A DNA stretch of 64,000 bases from contig OZ038495.1 in NCBI GenBank assembly GCA_964036315.1, positions 26,310,190-26,374,189 of the forward strand, written 5' to 3'. Under the pieces are notes generated by a model, which saw only the letters and a list, made by a program, of their open reading frames with translations, searched no databases and was not told the origin of the DNA. Shown here piece by piece: positions 45,650 through 57,462 of this stretch. This stretch comes from Acanthosepion esculentum. Taxonomy: Eukaryota > Mollusca > Cephalopoda > Sepiida > Sepiidae. The position numbers and the translations under genes are program-made. Every line of letters starts with the position of its first letter. Position 1 is the stretch's first letter.

Positions 45650-46085
45650 ACATGCTGTTTTTTTAAATACGGACGTCCATAGGCGACATTATCAGGAAAT
45701 AAGAGTGGTAAGTAGAGTAAATTTAAACCCAAAATACTTAAAATTAAATCAACTAGATTACGGAAATTTTTTCTAAATTTTAAGTTTACTGCCTAGTTAA
45801 AAATCATATAAAAAGAAAGATGCTCGCATTATATTCCTGAAGTAATTTTTACAGATATGTCCCCTGTAGAAAATAATTAAATTTCCAGTTGTCAATGAAG
45901 CTGTCAACATTTTATATAAACACCTACCTCCGTGTTAAAAAATGCATTTCTGCGATATTTTAAACTGAAAGTAATTGTTCCAAATCACATTAATTATACC
46001 TTAAATCAGCTAATATTCTTCAAATAAAGTTTCAGGAAAGTATTTTATTTTTGAAAGATTTTTTAATAACGAGTTACATTGAAGA
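45650..46085. other. Unassigned interval
   Basis: Sequence between copy B of the unknown repeat and a PLE; nothing recognised. Confidence 0.3.
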
Positions 46086-46089
46086 AAGA

Positions 46090-47160
46090 CAACAAAAAAG
46101 GGGCGCTAACCAGTTATTTTAGCTAAAACAGATCGACTGAGAAAATAACTGATAAGATTCTTCAAAGATCATGAACTAAAAATTACTACAACTAATGCTG
46201 AAGTGATCAACTTTCTTGGTGTGACCCTAAACTTGAATATCAGTAATTACAAACCGTAGACAAAAGGTAATCAAATGTACATAAATAGCGAATCTAAGCA
46301 TTTACACAGATCAGTACAATATAGATTATCAATTAACTCCAGCAATAAGAAAATATTTGATGAAAATAAAATTAAGTATACAACCCCCCCCCCCCAAACA
46401 AAAACAAAAAAGCCTTAGAAGAAAGCAAACACAGTAAATATAGAATACTTGGAAAAAATAAAAAAAGGAGGTAAAAAATAAAAAAAAAGACACCGCAATG
46501 TGTTATGGTTTATGCCCCCACCTCAAAATCGCAATGTAAAAAATAATGTTGATAGAATTTTTCTTAACAGATAAACATTTAAAAAGTCAGTAGCATTAAA
46601 GATTTTTAACAAAACGTAAAGATCAGCTATAGCTTCTTTAAAAATATCTAAAAATATATATCCCACAATAATAATATTCAGTAATTATCACAAGCAAAAA
46701 GTGCAACAACGAAACGAGTTATAAATAATAAATGTAACTGCTGAAGCAATACGATCTGTCCCCTAAACGGTCAATGTATGACTAAAATATTGTATATCGA
46801 GGTAGCATACAATCTTTAGTTCTAATGAAACATTTTGGAAAATACTTTTTAATAATCATAAGCTAACTTTGAATAACGAAAAATACAAAAACAACACTGC
46901 TCTCTCTCTACTGGCAATACACCCATAATTACGTGAGACATAGCTACAATGAGATCTTACAACGGTAAAGGAGAAATGTGTAATCTAAGCCTTGTAGAAA
47001 AAAAATAACTATTTAATTTTTTTTTTTTTAAAAAGCCCCGATTTATTAAATAAGAGAAATGAATTAATGGTAACATGTAGGCATAAAAACAAATATCTGT
47101 TGAAACACGTGGAACCAGATTGATTTCAATTGAAGACTATACCTTCCTTTTTTAGTTAAT
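46090..47160 (+). mobile_element. Penelope-like element relic, RT end and GIY-YIG region
   Basis: The + frames give VINFLGVTLNLNISNYKP, MYINSESKHLHRSV, RNVLWFMPPP (usual form WFNPPF), NNHKLTLNNEKYKNNTALS and VTCRHKNKYLLKHVE. This is the order found in GIY-YIG-bearing PLE polymerases: end of RT, linker, endonuclease, C-terminal CRH motif. There are many stops and frameshifts. Confidence 0.65.
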
Positions 47161-47169
47161 TTTGTTACT

Positions 47170-48100
47170 TTATCTTATTTTATTTTTTGTATTAGTGTGT
47201 AATCACTAGCTCTAATTAGTTTATATTTACTTGTATATATGTATAGATTTAAAAAAAATATCTTCTCATATCTAATAATTACAATAAACACTTTTCACAA
47301 TATATATTTCATGTATTGTACCATTTACATTATATAAGTAGGATGTGTATGTTTGTGTGTGTGGCTTTGTTTGTCTTATGTGTATATCTAAGTACATGTA
47401 TGATGTTATGCTTTTGAGATGTACCTACAATTTATATATATTCTTTAGATATATGGTGTAGAGGAGTTATAACTGTGAGAATATAATTATGAACCCTCTA
47501 ACATTTATATATATATACATAAATACTCGTAAAAATGAGAAACGGCAAGACGTGGAAGCAACAAAATGCGTATTATTTATTATCTGGTTATGTGGTGGTG
47601 GAGAAACGAGAGGCGGCAATACAGAGTAAAATTGTGGGTTTGAGGTCAAATGTCGATCAAATATGGATCAGAATCCAACAGAATAAGATAAAGAATAAAT
47701 AAAATGTATACAGTCTTTCTCTTATATTTAAAAATTTTTTTTTTTTTATATAGATGTGTGTCATGAGTGTCCAGATAACTTAGAAAATACAAGAAGTGTC
47801 TGGAGTTTTCTTACCTCGAATTTTTGTTGAGTGCTAAAAGGTAAATGTTACTATTATTGTCTGAAAAAGGAGATTAAATTTTCGTTGATGCACGTATTAA
47901 CGACCAGTCCGCGTGAACTGCTTGTCCTATAGTGAGAATGCCACGTGTTTGTATGTAGAGGGGGAAAAGTGGGGTCGATTTCATATGTCCGCTAATCTTT
48001 CGTTTTTGAGTTAAGTTTGAAGAAATTTTACGGTAGATGGCGCTCTGTTGCCATGTAGACTAGATTACATTTATCATTCGTGTACATTTGTGGCTAGTCT
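47170..48100. other. Unassigned interval, with a possible retroelement end at 47480-47640
   Basis: On the minus strand at 47540-47600 AATAAA is followed by TTTTGTTGCTTCCACG, like the end of the block at 28180-29145. Nothing else is recognised. The last 200 bp may be the 5' end of the transposon that follows. Confidence 0.25.
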
Positions 48101-48156
48101 GTCTTCAACGTTTAACGTGTGTAATAGTGAGTTAACTGAGAAGTGTTCCGTTTAAC

Positions 48157-48740
48157 AATGGCAGCATATTCATATCGTGAGCAGGTAGATATGGTTTTTA
48201 CATACTGCTGCGCGAATGGTGATGGACGCGAGGCTGCACGGCTGTATCAGATTGCGTTTCCAGACCGAAGTCATCCGAGTCATCCAACCTGCTGTTTATC
48301 ATCACATTGCTGAGACAGGATATGTGGCATTATAAACTATGGCTCGAAGAAGACCGAGATCCGCTTGTACGACTGATCACAAATAACCTATTCCACAGGC
48401 TGTCGGAGACGATCCAGGTATCAGCACACGTCAAGTGGCCCTCGCATGTTGTACATATCATAGTGCCGTATGGAGGTTACTGTAAGAGTAGCCCCGGTAT
48501 CCGTATCATTTGCAACGTGTGCAGGGTCTTTTGTCCTCTGATCATTCACCACGGGAGAACTTTTGCCGATGGATTATTGCACAAACTGCCGATCCGTTTT
48601 TTTTTTGTTTTTTTTTGCCAGACACGCATGTGTTGAAAACCCTAGCAGCAGCAGAAATCCTTTTTCAGCTCTTATTTTTTACACAGTGTCGTGGTAGGCC
48701 ACTAAACTTAACGTTACTAAAACACTCGCACATAGTTTAG
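48157..48740 (+). mobile_element. Transposase relic with DUF4817-type N-terminus
   Basis: From ATG at 48157 the frame reads MAAYSYREQVDMVFTYCCAN, then GREAARLYQIAFPDRSHPSH, the helix-turn-helix start of an IS630/Tc1-mariner-superfamily transposase common in arthropods and molluscs. After frameshifts come RIAETGYVAL, GISTRQVALA, YPYHLQRVQGLLSSDH and RENFCRWII, the second DNA-binding part. The sequence then enters a T run and the catalytic core is not seen. Confidence 0.7.
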
Positions 48741-49179
48741 ACAAGATACATCACCTACTTTTTAACTCATCATAAGTAAATTCAACCATTTCTTTATTTT
48801 TTGCAGAGATTACCATAAAATTCTTTGAATTTATACTTTTTTTTTCAGGAGCGACCCAACAGAATAAAATATTTAATTTCTTTTCATTCCATTCCATTAT
48901 TTGTTTATTTTCTTAACCAAACCAACACTTGTATTTTTGTTCGACAACAAACGACAGCTTCTAAACTTCAAACAGCGACCTCCAAACACGACAAATTTCA
49001 TTATTTCAGCTGTACATTGGCATTATTTTTTAAATCGGTATCACCCCATGCAAGTGGGTAAATCCACTAAGACGCAAGGGATTACAGGTTGTGAAGGAAT
49101 TAGGAATAGAAACATTAATAATGAGTGGAAAGAGAAAAGAGTAATCAGGAAGACAGTAGATAGCGATTGACAGTGCATT

Positions 49180-50650
49180 TAAATTTTTGCCGATTAAAGT
49201 TGGCTGGAAAGCATGGATCTAGGAGAGAGTCCCACAAGTGAAAACTGCGAGAAACTGTTAGCATAGAACTTATGGCTACATCTAGCCAGCTCAACTATCA
49301 ATTGAGATCTCGGCGAAAGTTTAGTGCTGCACTTAAATTCATGAAGTCTAGATACCATACCGAAGAGCTCATTCGAACAATTACCATGAATGTATTTATA
49401 GAAAAGGCATAGAGAGGCAACATTACGGCGGCGGGTAAGTGACTGAAGCCGAGCCGCCAGATCAGAACCAATAATATTGCTGATTTTTCTTTGAATCTTA
49501 TCAAGGAGTTGAAGGTAAATAGCAGGATCACCGGACCATATATGGCAGCAATATTCTAAGCATGGACGAATGGTAGACATAGATATGTAAGATAGATTCT
49601 AGAGAGAAAAATTGTCTTGCACGACACACCGGAAAAACTTTCTTGGCAGCTGACCTAGCAATGGATTCAGTATCGTCTTTCCGCTTTATATTAGCAGAGA
49701 ACATGAGCCCGAGAAGGCGCAACGAGTTACGTTCCTGGAGGTTAGCATCAGCCATGCTGATGGAAGACAGAGAGGCGTCTTTCAGATGATTAATGGAGAG
49801 AAGTTTAGTTTTGGAGCAGGTAAAATTGACACGCCATCTTTTGCCTCAGTTAACGATTGACTGGAAGTCGTTTTGGACATCGGCTGCCATTTTGACCTTG
49901 TCAGACTGACCAGCCTTACTATCGAAGCAGGAGTAAATGGTTATGTCGTTAGTGTAGAAGCCAAATTGAGAGCTGATGTCATCAGGAAGGTCATTAATAA
50001 AAATTAAAAACAGAGTAGTTTCAAGGATGAAGCCCTGTGAGACACCCGCGTTAGTACGAAAGGGTATAGACGAGTAGCCGTCCAGGATAAATTTCATTTC
50101 GGGATTTGATAGGAAAAACTGGATCAGTTCAAAAGTGTGTCCGGAGGCACCGTAACTTTTCAGCTTATGGAGAAGACCTGTATGCCAAACCCTATCGAAG
50201 GCTTTCGAGATGTCCAAAGCTACAGCCCGGGCTTCATCGTTTTTATCTAGAGCATGACAGACTCTTTCCACAATTGTCGTCAGTGCATCAGCAGTTGACC
50301 TGGAGAAATGAAAGCCATGTTGCTTGTCTGAGAAAATGCCCAAGTACGGCCTCTAGTAGTTCCCCCCAAAGAGGTAGAAGGCTAATAAGCCGATAATTGG
50401 AAGGGTCGGACGATTCACCAGAGTTCTTAAAAACTGGAACAACAGACGATGACTTCCAGCAGGTGGAAAAGCAGGAGGCATTTATCATACGATTTAGAGA
50501 GAACAGGGGCCAGTTCGGGAGCACATTTCTTAATGACCAGTACAGTGATATCATCGGGTCTACATTCTTTGTATGGATCTAGGTTAGAGATGACAGCAGA
50601 AACCATGGAAGGGGTTATATGCATATCACTTAAGGAGAGGCAACGATAAA
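49180..50650 (-). mobile_element. CR1/Jockey-type LINE reverse transcriptase, inactivated
   Basis: On the minus strand the RT is almost complete but split by frameshifts and stops: CRPDDITVLVIKKC, SKSYDKCL, KQHGFHFSRSTADALT, VALDISKAFDRVWH (motif A), SQGFILETTLFLIFINDLPD (motif B), FYTNDITIYS in place of YADD (motif C), RLLGLMFSANIK, then the C-terminal part IRPCLEYCCHIW, DKIQRKISNIIG and LSLFYKY-like LCLFYKYIHG. The catalytic pair is changed to YTND. The upstream endonuclease is absent. Confidence 0.85.
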
Positions 50651-50659
50651 GGAAAAAGA

Positions 50660-51090
50660 GATAACCAACAGAGAAAGAGAAAGACAGAAGTGAATGAAAG
50701 AGTAGATATAGGCCTCAAGAGACAATTCCCTAACTAACGGAAGATTATCCCGGATTTAGACACCAAGGCCATGCATGTGAATGGTGAAATCTTTTCGGCA
50801 AAGGGGAAGATAGCCTGGAACCAAGAATTAAACTAAATTCAAATTACTTTCAAATTCACTGAGGTCACAGTCATAATAATGCTTTCTGAAAATGAACGTA
50901 TTCAAATTTTACTGCGTCCAGTCTCATAAATGAAACACTGCAATAAATAACAAATGAAATGAGAACAAATGTAAAAATGACTATTATATTTTATTTCTCC
51001 TTCAGAAGCAAAATTTATAGCCCTTCATTATTTAGGTAATCGATTCCCTTTTCAGGTTTATATCTCTTCAAGTATCTCACTAAATAGTAG
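50660..51090. other. Unassigned interval between two LINE relics
   Basis: No gene or domain is recognised. Confidence 0.3.
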
Positions 51091-51099
51091 CTAAAGTTG

Positions 51100-52935
51100 G
51101 TCAGAAAACAAATGCTAATCGCAGACTTCAAATTTTTAATTTGAAATATGCACCACGCTAGAAAAGGTAATGAATTTTCCGGTTCTTCAAGGTTAAAAGG
51201 TTGAGAATTTTATTATTTAAAACTCTGCAAACTCTTCCATACGAATATAAATATTATACCATCGGGACATTAAATGTTAGAGGACTCGTGAAAAAGGAAA
51301 CGCAGGAATTATTGGCTCGAGATGTTGACATTTATAATATTGATGTTTGTTGTCTCCAAGAAAGATTTTGTTAATATTTGTTGTAACCTAGGGAAGGTTA
51401 CTGAATAGAATAATCAAATGAAGGTTGGCAATGAACGATAATACTTAGGACAAGAACAACACATATAAGATTCACCAGCAGCGCGTAGAAGAAATAATCA
51501 ACTGCTAAAAGTGAGTCAAGTGAATTCCACAATGAATCTCCAACTCTAGACCAACATACAATATTTACTACTGTATTTATGTGAATGGGGACATCCCCAT
51601 TATCGTCCGTAGTTATGCTACAACAATATTGGAGTTAGACAGGACAAGTTAATAGCTTTTCAAACAGTCTTTAAATATTATGGAAATGGTTTTGTCATCA
51701 ATAGACATTGGAAAGTCTCAGACAGAATATCAGTTTTTCAGCTCAAGACAAATAGAATATGAATGCATTCAAATTGAAGGTATAAATCTTAAAATACAAC
51801 CAAATAAAACTTACAGTAGTAAGCCCATCTAATCATCAGAAATGAAAATAAAAGAAACTAAAATGAAAAAAAAACTGCATTACGATCATCAATGTTTATG
51901 CATAACACTGAGTGAGTTAAAGATCCAACAGAACTTGACCAGCTATACGAAGACATCGCTAATACAATCAACAAGATAAAAAATGATTCTAATACAAAAT
52001 CCTCACTTCTATTTGTAGGCGACTTGAAAGCAAAATTTGAGAAAAGAAAGGATAAAACGTCTTAGCTCATATTAGAGAAATATTCGAAATGCAAACGGGC
52101 AATGTTATCTGAATTTAGTAACATAACAGTTGTTTATTACAAATATTTATTTCAAATATCCGGCAAGACACATAACAACATGGGAACACAGTGATAAACA
52201 AGGAAAGCAACAGACACAAAAATTTACAACCAAATTTATTACATATTATGCCAAATATCTCAGTAAAAAGTGTTGCAAAATGCTCGATTACTTCAAGTAG
52301 TCAATAACGATTTTAGATTAGTTCTAACCAGAACGAAAATCGCTCCATAGAAACTGTCAATAGAATTTTACCATTCCCATAAAAGCCTTGAAGTGCTTGG
52401 AAGAGTTAGCATAGAGTAGAGTAGGGAGGTTTCAAAGGGACCGATAAGAGTTATGTACAAAGTTACTGAAGATGAGAAATCACATTGACTTGTTGTGTAC
52501 CTTCAAGTCGAAACAGCTATGAAAAATGATGACCACGCTAGAGTCCGTTAAGAACGCAATATCAAGATATTTAAATATGTTGTTCTGCATACAATGTATA
52601 AAATTATAAATAGAGTTAGTATAAAATACTTTGCTATTTGTTGAGAGGTAATAATATGAAATAATTAAATAAAATAAACAAAATATAAAATTAACTAAAT
52701 AATATAAATAAAATAAAGTAAATAAAAAATCGGTAAATTTGAACATTACGATGCTTTAAATGTTTCTGTTTTTCGAATTATGTTAGTTGGTGATTTCGCA
52801 GAGTTTTAAAGAATTTTTTTTTTAACTGCTTCTAAATTTTTATTTTTTGTCACTTTCTTAAAGGACTCTAGCATGATGCATATTTCAAATTTGAAATTTT
52901 TAGTCTACGATTAGCGTTTGTTCTGTGTAGTATAA
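51100..52935. repeat. Short inverted motif pair, 51100-51170 and 52865-52930
   Basis: ACAAATGCTAATCGCAGACT with AATTTGAAATATGCACCACG on the left is matched by its complement on the right with few changes. The pair encloses the LINE endonuclease fragment. The identity of the motif is unknown. Confidence 0.55.
51240..52440 (+). mobile_element. LINE apurinic-type endonuclease domain relic
   Basis: The + frames give TIGTLNVRGLVKKETQELL, ARDVDIYNIDVCCLQE (metal-binding Glu of the APE fold), YYGNGFVIN, DRISVFQLK, TIINVYA, YEDIANTINKIK and LFVGDLKAKFEKRK (usual form AGDFNAKVG). Order and content match the endonuclease of Jockey/RTE LINEs. Stops and shifts are frequent. Confidence 0.7.
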
Positions 52936-53104
52936 ATATATCTGGTAATAATTCAGATTTATCAAGCCACCAGATGTCAATGAGACGTATTACACAAAAC
53001 TCTAAAGACAGTCTATGAAATAAGTCCATTAAATATTTATTGATTTTTAAAAATATTGTCGCTCTAGTTATCCATCGAGCATTTTTGACAAAAATTCTAT
53101 TTTA

Positions 53105-53270
53105 AATATAAAAATGTTAAATTCTAGTAACGCGCTTTGTCCTTTAGGACATCATCAGACTAAAGGTTATGTGTACCTTTGGTGCGACTACACTGGCACC
53201 TGGAGAGAACATTGAAGAGTTTAAATTTAAATTAAACATTTTTGTTAAATATGTTTTGAGTATATACACT
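53105..53270 (-). mobile_element. PLE terminal-repeat fragment
   Basis: Shares with the 61.0-61.1 kb PLE end the order TTAGGAC.TCATC.GACTAA, GCGACTACAC, and TTTTGAGTATATA. It is cut off at 53270 where the DD37E transposon begins. It contains a degenerate hammerhead on the minus strand. Confidence 0.6.
53123..53164 (-). ncRNA. Degenerate hammerhead ribozyme motif
   Basis: Minus strand: helix I UUUAGU pairs with ACUAGA (6 bp), CUGAUGA is intact (complement of 53152-53158), helix II is UGUCC/GGACA with loop UAAA, but the GAAA position reads AAAG. Helix III is minimal. The core change implies loss of cleavage. Confidence 0.45.
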
Positions 53271-54640
53271 GCGTGCTAAATTATTATCGAGATAACTTTT
53301 TTCTAATATTTCAAAAACCGTCCAATTAATTCACACAGAATGTTCACACAATGTTGGCAACACTGACCTGCGCAATCACTGAAATTTTCGTACTGATCTG
53401 CGCAATGTAAACAAACTGGCGCCATATTTGTTATCAGCGTGGTGATTTGAGCGTGCCAAATTATTAGAAAGGTTTAGTAAAATTCCCAGAATTGAGCAAA
53501 CAAAACGTTTATTAATGTTGCACGTGAATGTTTATGATCAAAAGAAGCTAATAAATAAGATAATCAAACAAATAATAACAGATACAAACAAAGGCACAGT
53601 TTTAAACAAATTAATAGGGAATGTGCTTTCCCTGTTTTGAAATTACTTGAAGAAGTCGACGATCCATAGAATTTGTTAATTGTAGGATGTCATCTGCTGT
53701 AATGCCGCGAGATATGTCAAGAATTGCTTCCCACAACTCAGCGTTGCTCCTGAATTGTCGTCCGTTGGCGTACAATCTTCGCTTCATGATGCTCCAAAGG
53801 TTTTCGATTGGGTTCAAATCCGGAGAATTTGCTGGCCACTTCATTTTTCGAGGTCCATCGAAGCCTAACTGTTTCAAATATTCAGTAGTCCTGTGAGCAG
53901 CATGTGAGGGAGCATTATCTAGCATAAAAACAATGGCCCTTCTGAAGGCAACTCTTTGCCTTTTCATCCACGGTTCAAGATGCTCCTTCATAAACGCTAT
54001 GTCTGCATCAGCAGTCATTTTGATGCCACCTGGTACTCTCCATGAGCCCACTAATATTTTTCCAATAATACCACCCCAGATCATTATGCCTCCACCGCTT
54101 TTGTTGGAGTCTCAAACACTGATGGCGATTCTGTCCGTTCATTACCCAGCCTTTGCACCATCTATCTGGCCCATCAAGTGTTGCTCGACTTTCGTCTGTG
54201 AACAAAACTTTAGAGAAGTCAATCTTCATATTGTCCTCGGCCCATTTCAATCGATTTTGAATGTGATTTCTCGTCAACGGAGGCTTCGATACAGGTTTAA
54301 CTGTTGCTATTTCCCTCAGATACCGACACCGAGTACTTTTAGACACAGTAGGATCCCCAATGCGACTGAAAAGCTCTTGACTGGTAAGTCCAGGGTTCTT
54401 CGTGGCCTCTCGTTTAAGTCGTGACATGAGACGACGTGAAATAACACCCGGCTTGCCTTTATCTGCCTTTTTGCGTACTTGTGTAGGGTCGGCGGTGAAC
54501 TTTTTCACTGTTTGATGACACCTCGCTATCATTTTAGTAATTTCTAGGGTAGATTTACCTTTTGAGAGTTCTGAGGTGAGGGTTTTCTTTTCAGCATCAC
54601 TTAAACTGCTTTTACGGTCCATCTTTTCAAAAGAAAAATT
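53271..54640 (-). mobile_element. DD37E Tc1/mariner-superfamily transposon
   Basis: The left end CACTGCGTGCTAAATTATTA follows a TA of the interrupted PLE terminal repeat; the motif GCGTGCCAAATTATTA recurs at 53453. A matching right end was not found within the next 250 bp, so the element seems truncated on that side. The transposase fills 53611-54622 on the minus strand. Confidence 0.75.
53611..54622 (-). pseudogene. DD37E transposase, one frameshift
   Basis: Starts at ATG 54622 (MDRKSSLSDAEKKTL), with two helix-turn-helix segments (about residues 5-110; GKSTLEITKMI, KNPGLTSQELFSRIGDPTVS), then KVLFTDESRATLDGPD with the first Asp. Near 54098-54103, at a run of four T (A on the coding strand), the frame shifts. 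The second part (to the stop at 53611) has GIMIWGG, VFMLDNAPSH (second Asp) and WPANSPDLNPIENLW (Glu), with 37 residues between the last two acidic residues. All three catalytic residues remain. Known DD37E families include ITmD37E of insects. It acts, when intact, by cutting and pasting at TA sites. Confidence 0.85.
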
Positions 54641-54649
54641 AAATAAAAA

Positions 54650-55259
54650 GCTTAGATGCAGTACCTTGTCAGTTGTCTTTAATTAAACTTGTATATGTCT
54701 TGTCACCAATAAACCTTTCACCCCCGTCCACTAAATCTCTAATCACAACCCTGTCAATATAACTAATTATGTAACCATGTATTGCACCTCTTACTTCCGC
54801 TCAAATTTGGACGGAAAACTTAACATATTAATATGAACAATACATGAAAATTTAGGCATATTTTCTCCGCTTTTTTCTTTGAATAATTTTGTAAATTTCT
54901 TGATGCATGCTTATTTTTAGAGTTTAATATTCATAACTTTTATTTTTTTAATTACATAATAAATTGGAGATTAATTAGTTATCCTGATTTCCTGTATAAT
55001 CTAATATTAATTTTAAAGCATTAATAAATTGTATCTAGGGTCCGTCGTCGCGTTATTTGAATTATCATATACTTGTAATTTGATTGGCTATTACATCTTA
55101 AGTAAAAAATATTCCCCCTAGTGGGGGTAGTGGTTGGTTTTGAACTCCTTAAAAACTTTTTGCCTTACAATCAACACCAACACTTGACAAGACACCAGAA
55201 GTGTTGAAACAAAATGGCTATTTTCGTAGTGATGTTATATATACTTATGTTATAATTTT

Positions 55260-55260
<1 letters not shown>
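54650..55260. other. Unassigned interval
   Basis: AT-rich; a short hairpin CCCCCTAGTGGGGG near 55116 is the only feature seen. Confidence 0.3.

Positions 55261-55261
<1 letters not shown>

Positions 55262-55334
<73 letters not shown>
55262..55334. repeat. (AT)n microsatellite
   Basis: Over 70 bp of pure AT, directly abutting the PLE fragment that follows. Confidence 0.95.
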
Positions 55335-55336
<2 letters not shown>

Positions 55337-56014
55337 TAAAACTCATGGAGCATATTCTTACATTAAATACTTTCAACTTCAATGGAGAACACTACCTGTA
55401 AGTAAGAGGCTGTGCCATGGGCACCATTGCAGCCTCATCATATGCTACAATATTCATGGGAAAATTTGAGGAGATCCACATCTATCCCCTCATCTGTAGC
55501 GACTGCGTATTCTATGCAAGATATATCGATGATATATTTTTTGTATACACGGGCAGTGACGATAAACTTATCCAATTCCAGTTTATGCTGCAACCACATT
55601 AAACACACGAATTCATTCACTAGCTCAGTCACTAAATATACTTTCAAAATCTACCACGACTCTAACTGTAGAAGTCATAACATAATTTACCTCCTAGAAT
55701 GCACACTATGCCAGAAACAATATGTAGGAAAATCTGAATGGCCCTTTCACTACAGAATTAGTAATTATCGCAATCGAATTAAGTCGACTCCCCATGAAAG
55801 ATTATTACCTGGAGAACAACATTTCCGCCTAGAAAAACACGATTTTAAAACCCATGCCAAATTCACTATAATTGAGAGAATAGAAAAGTCCAGAGCAGAT
55901 AACATTAGAAAGATTTTAGAGTTCCATGAAAATAAGTGGATACAACGTTTAAAAACGCATTATCCAGTCGGGCTTAACCATAAATTTAACAATATAGATA
56001 GTATTAATATATAA
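55335..56014 (+). pseudogene. Penelope-like polymerase fragment (RT core plus GIY-YIG endonuclease)
   Basis: The RT part reads LMEHILTLNTFNFNGEHYL, a stop, RGCAMGTIAASSYATIFMG and FYARYIDDIFFVYTG, with the YIDD active site intact. Soon after, the frame changes and part of the RT and linker is missing. The second frame (ending at the stop 56012-56014) gives NIIYLLECTLCQKQYVGKSE, the GIY-YIG endonuclease start, with HYRISNYRNRI and ending YPVGLNHKF. EN-bearing PLEs copy their RNA at a target cut by this nuclease. Shortened at the 5' side by the (AT)n tract. Confidence 0.8.
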
Positions 56015-56226
56015 CCCTACAAATCAAAACCTACTCACATTTCTCACGCACACAAGACAGATATGCTTACACAGGTGTTGAGCCCTCACACTTATACACA
56101 CACCCACACGTATATACACACTTACACACATCATAATCACTCACTCCCTAACGAGCCAAATGATAACACACACCCATAGTAATATACACGCTTACACACA
56201 TCATACTCACTCACTCCCTAAGTACC

Positions 56227-56232
<6 letters not shown>

Positions 56233-56308
<76 letters not shown>
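56233..56308. repeat. (CA)n microsatellite
   Basis: About 38 CA dinucleotides; nearby 56085-56230 also holds degenerate ACACAC-rich pieces with a repeated TTACACACATCAT. Confidence 0.95.
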
Positions 56309-56310
<2 letters not shown>

Positions 56311-56561
56311 TAACAGAGATACATCCCCTTTCCAGGAACCAATAAATCTGTCAAAATGACCAAGGCAATTCAAAGCAGCGTGAATCCATTCAGCTCTTAT
56401 CTCAAATGACAACTTAAAAGAGACTGTTTGACCAACACAAGGACTGACCAAAAGTCATGATAAAAAATAAAAAAACAAATGGAAACTACAGACAAAAGTT
56501 CATTTTCTCCATCAAGACATTCATTTCTGTAGTTCACTGCTACCAGCAAACAGAAATTATT

Positions 56562-56604
56562 TTTCTCCTGATGATGGCCATGTTGGCCGAAACCAGTTGA
56601 GGAA
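56562..56604 (+). ncRNA. Hammerhead ribozyme motif, minimal type
   Basis: Helix I UUUCUC/GAGGAA (6 bp with one G-U), CUGAUGA at 56568-56574, helix II GGCC/GGCC with loop AUGUU and one extra U at its base, GAAA at 56589-56592, helix III of two pairs (A-U, C-G) closed by loop CA, cleavage base U at 56598. Very short helix III is the known hallmark of PLE hammerheads. It lies about 550 bp downstream of a PLE polymerase fragment in the same orientation, which fits. Confidence 0.6.
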
Positions 56605-57212
56605 TCTAAATGAAATAATAATAAAAACGAAGGAATATTAATATACAATCCAGTGTGTCTGAAGATTTTAATTTTTTAATATTTTTTATTGTTCAATATA
56701 TATATATTAGTGTTTTAATGTAAATTCTATGAATATTTTTCTAATCGACTATTTCATATTAAATCCCCCAAATTTTTGTAATAAAGTTTTAAAAAAAACT
56801 GTAACTAACATATAATTAAATTCCTTACACTGTTTAAACATTCAAACTTATATAAAAAATTATAATATTTATGAACTCTCAAAGTAAAGCAAAAAACAGC
56901 GTCCATTCCAAAGAAAGTTAATGACACTTTATCACAACTTCTTTCTCTCTTTTTCTCTCTCTTTCTCTTTATGCCTTTTTGTCCTATCCCCCTCCCATAT
57001 CAATATATAACTTCCGTTAACAGATTTAATGTGTCAATGTTTGGATTTCCTCTAAAAATAAAAATTTAAATTTGAAAGAATAAAAATGTTACATCTAACT
57101 CAATCATGTCTCTCTACCCCCTTCACTCCCTCACTCCCTCACTTCGTTAATTTACTTACTACTGCCCGTCATAAATGTGTAAATTTCTTTTCATTTTTCG
57201 TTTCAACCTTTG

Positions 57213-57272
57213 GAAATAAAATCTGATGATCCGCTGTCCTTTAAAAGGGCTGTGGTGAAATAATTTATTATA
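57213..57272 (+). ncRNA. Hammerhead-like motif with long helix II
   Basis: CUGAUGA at 57223-57229 and GAAA at 57257-57260 enclose a two-part helix: CCGC/GUGG and GUCCUU/AAGGGC with a UAA loop. The base pair next to the core is U-U. Helix I (AAU side) pairs with AUUAUA with one mismatch; helix III is at most one pair. Possible but weaker than the two best motifs. Confidence 0.4.
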
Positions 57273-57384
57273 TGGAACCTTAAAGTGGTCTGTTTTTATT
57301 TAAATTATTAGCTCTGATTTACATTGTGCTCTCTGGATTTTATCCTCCTTGGCTCTACCCATACGGATTACCTAGTTTTTCGTA

Positions 57385-57390
<6 letters not shown>

Positions 57391-57437
<47 letters not shown>
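57391..57437. repeat. (AT)n microsatellite
   Basis: Left border of the inverted-repeat segment that follows. Confidence 0.95.
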
Positions 57438-57439
<2 letters not shown>

Positions 57440-57462
57440 GTGTATTTAGGCAGCATTTTTTC

